Shown: piece by piece, positions 59,138-64,000 of the stretch
Position numbering within the stretch: the first letter of the stretch is position 1
How the letters are laid out: each line of letters begins with the position of its first letter
Source of the DNA: Heterotrichella gracilis
Lineage: Eukaryota; Sar; Xanthophyceae; Tribonematales; Xanthonemataceae
Direction: 5' to 3'
NCBI GenBank assembly: GCA_032358255.1
Contig: JAULBX010013651.1
Location: forward strand, 1 to 64,000
DNA: 64,000 nt
Program-made: the position numbers and the translations under genes
Notes under the pieces: generated by a model
Databases searched by the model: none
Seen by the model: the letters and a program-made list of their open reading frames with translations, nothing else
What the model was told of the DNA's origin: nothing

Positions 59138-62105
59138 ATGGCATCCCTCACGATAGCCATACCCAGCAATGGGCACTCTGACGGATCTGAAACCGCCCTT
59201 ACACCCGCCGCCAACACGCCCAGTGGCACTGCCTGGCCCGCGTCCTGGAAAGAAGCCACTGATTACTACGCACGGTCGCTCGGGCGGTCGTTGGATGATG
59301 GGAGGCATGCTAGCTCCCCAGGGGCGGTACCCAGGTCACCCCACGCGGGAGGCACGCCGCGACGAGCAGACGAAGGGATGGATGGGCTGGATGACCTGTT
59401 GGAGCCGTTGTTCGAGGACTGGGGCCACGAGTTGGAGGTGGAGGAGGAGGAAGGTGCGAGTAGTATATGCCCTAGTATATGCATGCATTGGGCTCCGAAC
59501 TATGGCGCGAAATTATGCATGCAGGAGGCAAACTACGATTTCCTTTCGGGTGTGGGGTTGTGTTCATGTGTTGGTTTGTGTTCGAGGCCGCTGGCAACCC
59601 ATGCTGACGTGTTGCACTGGTGCATATAGATCTAGCCAGCATGTGCAGTAGTGTGGGTGTCTCTCATATTCCAGACAGCCCTGGAACAGTGCGTGGTTAT
59701 ACCCTACTGGTCGTGGTCTTTCGAATAAAGTTTTAAAAAAACCTGCTAGGAACCCCAGATCAGCCCCACAGTGGATCACCTGTTGGGATGGCCACTGCAG
59801 GTACGGGTGTGCTTGCCTAGGCGCCCAGGTGGTGCACCTTCACCTGGGTCTAGAAATTTATCTTGCACGGCCTCCCACACCTTTCCTGCCCTCGCCCATC
59901 CGCGCCCTTACCAGCCGCCTACCAGCCCCCACCACTCATCCCCCGCCCCACCCGCAGACCCCACCTCCTCCCTCCTGGCTGCCCACCGCCTGGCCGCCAT
60001 CTCCCACACCTCCGGACCCAAACACTGCGCCTCAGCAGCAGACGCATACGACAAGGCCCGCGCAGCTCTCTTGCACGACAGCTTGGAGCAACGGACCCCG
60101 CCCTTCCCGCCCAACCACCCCCACGGCCATGGCCAGCCCTCTATCGACCTGGTTGAGCTTGACAGCCGCAGCAGCTTTGTGCACACTGTGTTCAACGCGA
60201 TGAACGTGCTGTGCGGCGTGGGCCTGCTGACCTGCCCCTTCATGGTGGCGCAGAGCGGCTGGGCGGGGCTGCTGGTCATGCTGGGCATAGGTAAGGGAGG
60301 GGGGCTGTGACGGGGCAGTGCATAGGTAGGGGTGGGAGGGTGGGGGGCTCCTGCAGATGAGTGGGGCTGCCAAATATGCTTGCATAGGGGAGAGTTTGGA
60401 GGAGGGGGGCATTGAGATGGTACATGGTTAAAAAGCGTGCATAGGGCGGTGGCGGGGCTGCTGGGCATGCTGGGCATGGGTAAAGGGGTGCCGGATGTGT
60501 CAGGGCTGTGCATTGGTGCGTGTGTGGGTGTGTGGGTGGGTGGGGCTACTACAGATGGGCGGAGGTGCTGGTCATGCCATGCATATGAACAGAAGGAGGT
60601 GGGGAAATGGAGTCCGTTTCAGGGATGTGCCTAGGGTGGTGAGTGGGGCTGGTGATCATGCTGTGCCGATAGTAAGGTGGGTCCCTCCTGGTTGGGGGAA
60701 TAGGAGCGGGCGAAGGACGACAGCCTTAGTTCATGGCTTTGTCTAGGCGACGTAGTTGCGTGGGTGGTGCGCGATGATGCTACCTGGGTTGGGTCAGGGT
60801 GGTGACTGGTATCTGTGCGCTGGGTGCTCCTGTTAGGTTCATGAGCATGCAGGTGGTACAGGTGCGACCTCTCTGGAGAGCAATGCACTCCCCTGCACAT
60901 GCATCCACCGAGTATAGCCCACAATACCCCTCCTGTTGGACAGTTGCAACTCCTATCACCCAGTACCATGGGCTGCACTTGGTGTCAACCCCTGCACACA
61001 AGCGCATCCCCACCACCCAGACACATCCCCACCACCCGTGTATTCACCCCCGCCCCCCACCGCAGCCCTGGCTGCCTTCTATACCGCCGTGCTGCTCCGC
61101 CGGTGCATGGATGCGGGGGTCAACATCCGGTCATTTCCCGACATTGGGGAGGTGGCATTTGGACCCAAGGGCCGCGTGGTGGTGGCGATGCTACTGTACT
61201 TGGAGCTGTTCAGCTGCTGTGTGGAGTTTCTGATTTTGGAGGGGGACAACTTGTCGGCGCTGTTCCCGGGGGTTCAGCTGGCGGGTTGGGGTTGGAGGCT
61301 GAGCTCAAACCAGGTGCGGGGACTGCCTGTGGTGTGGATTGGCGTGCGCATGGGGTGTGAAAAGGTACTTTTGCATGAGGTTGTCTGTGGTTTGCCTGCA
61401 CGGCATTGAATGAGATAGTCTTCACAAAGATCACCAATTACAGATGGATGCGTGCGTGCCGGCGAAGCCCTCCCTGGAGTAGTTTCCATTGTAAATGATG
61501 TCAACAGTTTTGCTTCCCTGCCCCGCAGTCCTTTGTGGTCATCTCCGCGCTGTGCATGCTGCCTGCCGTGCTGGTGCGCGACCTGTCCATGCTGGCCTAC
61601 CTGTCAGCAGGGGGCGTGTTTGCATCGGTGGCAACAGTGGTGCTCATGCTGTGGGAGGGGATGGCGGCGACAGGTGAGGGGACGGGAACTAGGCACCACT
61701 GGCTAGGGTGTGTGGTTTAGCGGCTCGGTGGAGGGACCTAGGCATAGATACTGCATTAAACTGCCACAACCAAGCCGTGGAGGAACCCCTGGGTGTATGG
61801 TCCTACAGCCCTCTGGGCAGCTAGTTAGCTGTGTACACTATACAGAACTCTGGGGTTTTCCGCTGGGCGGGCGATGGGGCAGTATGCATGGACGGATCCA
61901 TCCGTAAGGATGGGTGCACATCCCCTCCCCTGGTTTTGTCCTTTAGGCTCCCACCCCTTGCACGCATTTACTATCATTATCAAACAAAACTGGGTGGCTG
62001 CAGACCAGCAGCCAGACTCCACTCCTCCCTCAGCCCCCTCGCCCCCCCCTTGGTCTCATACCCCTTGGGGAAGCGGGTGCNNNNNNNNNNCCCCCCCCCC
62101 CCCCG

Positions 62106-62138
<33 letters not shown>

Positions 62139-63467
62139 CAGGCTTCCCCCACCTTGGCGACCAGCCCTGGGCCAACCTTGCGGGTATCCCCCTTGCGGTT
62201 GGGCTCAACAGCTTCAACTACGGGGGGCACGCCATGTTCCCATCGCTGTACACCGCCATGGGGGTCAAGGGGGAGTATGTGAGCGTGGTGGGGGTGTCCT
62301 TTGTGGCGGTCACGCTGCTGTACCTGGTGGCGGCGGTGCTGGGGGTGGCAATGTTTGGACCCGGAGTCGCGTAAGTGGGGCAGGGTGGGGTGTTGCACTT
62401 TCTTTCAGTGTGACATGGGCGCTCTGTGCAGCGCTTAAGCCCATTCGGGCTGTGGGTTGGTTGTGGTGGTTCTTTTGTCAAAATCTGACAAAATATTTAA
62501 TAATTTTTGGAGTGTCACACATGGGCTGGTTGACATGGGCTGGTTGACAGTTGTGGCATGTTCATTCCACTTGCCTCGCATGAATCCACCTCCACCTCAC
62601 CCAAGCAACCTCCTCCTCCCCTCACTGCACCCCCTCCCCCCCCCCCCTTGCAGCCAGAACGTGACCCTGAGCATGGTGTCAGCCGCCCCCTCTGCCCTGC
62701 CCACCCAGCTTGCCACCTGGCTGGTCATTGTCAGCCCATACACCAAGTATGCACTCATCATGTCGCCAGTGGCCATGGGGGTGGAGGTGCGTGGGGGTCT
62801 GTGGAGGCCCTTGAGGGGGTGGTGGGTGCTTGTAACCCTGCTGCATGGCTGGATGGCGAATCCAAATGTGGGGGTACGAATCGCAATACGCTGCTGGATT
62901 AGCACCAGCATGGGGCAAGTTGCAGCCGGTCGTTGGGTAATCAGCAGCGGTGGCATGCAGCATGCTCGGTTGCTGCGGGCTGTTTGCGGTTCACGGTCCT
63001 GAGTTTAGGATCAAGTGCCATGTAGTTGACCTGTACCAGGTCTGCATGCTCATGCGTTGTTCAATCGCAATCCAGCTGGGCTTTCTTTAGCCCCGCTACC
63101 CTCCAGCATTTCTAGCGATTCTGACCCGCCCCCCATCTGTGCCTTCCTGCCCCAGGAGCTCTTGCACACCAGCGCCAAGACGTGGCAGCACCAGGCCGCC
63201 TTCCTGGCCATACGCGTGGTGCTTGTGTCTCTCACTGTGGTGGTGGCGCTGGTGGTGCCCTTCTTCGGGTACTTCATGTCGCTCATAGGGGCGCTGCTGA
63301 GCGTGAGCATCTGCATACTCATACCAGCGGCATGCTACATCTCGCTGTGCTGGCGGGGCATGGCCAGGCTGGACTGGGTGCTATCGGGGGCCGTGCTGGT
63401 GGTTGGGTGTGTGGGTGCGGGGCTGGGCACCTGGGACGCGGTGGCCAGGATCGCGGGCAGCCAGTAG
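59138..63467 (+). CDS. AVT/AAAP-family amino-acid transporter (571 aa)
   Basis: Seven exons: 59138-59453, 59958-60290, 61066-61313, 61529-61673, 62142-62370, 62654-62786, 63156-63467; spliced 1716 bases. A long hydrophilic acidic N-terminus (about 1-180, with LEVEEEEG) precedes the membrane part. The first membrane block FNAMNVLCGVGLLTCPFMVA is the N-x-x-x-G-x-G-x-L-x-x-P signature of vacuolar AVT1/SLC32-type transporters. Later helices include FVVISALCMLPAVLVRDLSM and FMSLIGALLSVSICILIPAA; about ten or eleven segments in all. The proteins move neutral amino acids across vacuolar or plasma membranes, usually coupled to protons. Membrane and substrate here are inferred only. An N-gap and C run lie in the intron directly before exon 5, but all exons appear intact. 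Confidence 0.9.
62081..62137. other. 10-N assembly gap and C run at a 3' splice site
   Basis: N at 62081-62090, then a C run broken by a single G at 62105, ending at GCAG just before exon 5 of the transporter. The C run doubles as the polypyrimidine tract. Its true length is unknown because of the gap. Confidence 0.9.
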
Positions 63468-64000
63468 CAGAACTTGGTTAACCTTGAAGGGTTCAACCTC
63501 CCGGAGGGGAGACAGCAGTGCAGCGCTACTCATAGTAATTGGGCTAGCCGTAGCTAGAGGACCCAGTAGATGTCACCAGCACTGACAGTTCTAGGACCTA
63601 GGGCTGCGAGGGAAGAGTCTAACGATAGAAAGTAGATAATATGCTCCTTTAGGCTATGCAGCTGCCAGCAAGTTAAACCTGAGCACATGGGTTCCATTTT
63701 GCAATCGTGTGGTGGTGAAAGAGAACTGCAACAGATACATAAAGGCATGTGCAGGTTACTCAGCGCTTGAACTTATTGGAGCCTGCCAGGTCCTTCAGTA
63801 GACTCCGGCTGCACTCCAGCTACTAGCGGGCAGCAACCCCCCGGGGACTAGGTCGCTATGTGTCCCTACCCTGCAAGGATTTTTTTTGACGGCGACGGAG
63901 GAGGCCTATTTGCAAAACCTAATACTGGCAATATTGCCCATTGTCTGGTGTTGTGGTGGAGTGCTGCACTCCGAGTGCACTCTATGGAGTCGAATTGTGA
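63468..64000. other. Terminal spacer
   Basis: 533 bases after the transporter stop up to the window edge. It will include the 3' UTR. No coding signal or repeat was recognised. Confidence 0.5.

Noticed and set aside
1-64000. CRISPR arrays, rRNA genes, LTR elements, bacterial operons
   Set aside because: No spaced direct-repeat arrays, rRNA-like conserved blocks or long terminal direct repeats were seen; gene structure is eukaryotic throughout.

Overview
The window looks like nuclear DNA of a green alga, most likely a trebouxiophyte or a relative (inference). Genes carry many short GT-AG introns with strong GTGAGT-type donors and CAG acceptors. Exons are GC-rich and spacers AT-richer. Plant-type CCCTAAA telomere-like repeats occur at 108-186 and 43347-43372. 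Several products look chloroplast-directed or belong to green-lineage families. I rebuilt 14 protein-coding genes exon by exon. In 13 of them the whole spliced frame sums to a multiple of three; for the 2-hydroxyacyl-CoA lyase the first exon was not found.

Layout from left to right: F-box/LRR-like protein (+, 1073-2502); the polyadenylation factor FY/WDR33 (-, 3868-7612); a MYND zinc finger plus CS-domain protein (+, 8743-10349); a MinC C-terminal domain joined to a four-helix membrane domain (-, 11575-13466); a VHL-beta plus bifunctional-nuclease (BFN) protein with a twin-arginine lumen signal (-, 14978-17870); ESCRT-II VPS36 with an internal UBA domain (+, 18404-23161); an unrecognised 226-residue protein (-, 24472-25975); an AIRIM/C1orf109-like protein (-, 27396-29667); a cysteine-desulfurase-like PLP enzyme (+, 30729-35099); a broken partial copy of the 2-hydroxyacyl-CoA lyase (36068-36745); a REase-like plus protein-kinase gene whose introns hold two LINE insertions and an assembly gap (-, 36987-42673); 2-hydroxyacyl/oxalyl-CoA lyase (-, 43844-47886); AAE3-type oxalyl-CoA synthetase (-, 48803-53300); an SDR oxidoreductase (+, 55842-58555); and an AVT/AAAP amino-acid transporter (+, 59138-63467).

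The clearest functional link is the pair at 43.8-53.3 kb. An oxalate--CoA ligase and a ThDP-dependent oxalyl-CoA decarboxylase/2-hydroxyacyl-CoA lyase lie in tandem on one strand, and both end in tripeptides that fit the peroxisomal PTS1 consensus (CKL and AKM). This suggests a peroxisomal oxalate-degradation module. A DNA-level partial duplicate of the lyase sits on the far side of the kinase gene.

The most unusual proteins are the VHL-beta/BFN fusion with a predicted thylakoid-lumen address and the MinC/membrane fusion. Many small local duplications of exon ends (VPS36 exon 2 and last exon, AAE3 exon 9), foldback elements and two 5'-truncated LINEs with intact target-site duplications show active small-scale rearrangement. 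No rRNA, tRNA, CRISPR array or operon structure was found.
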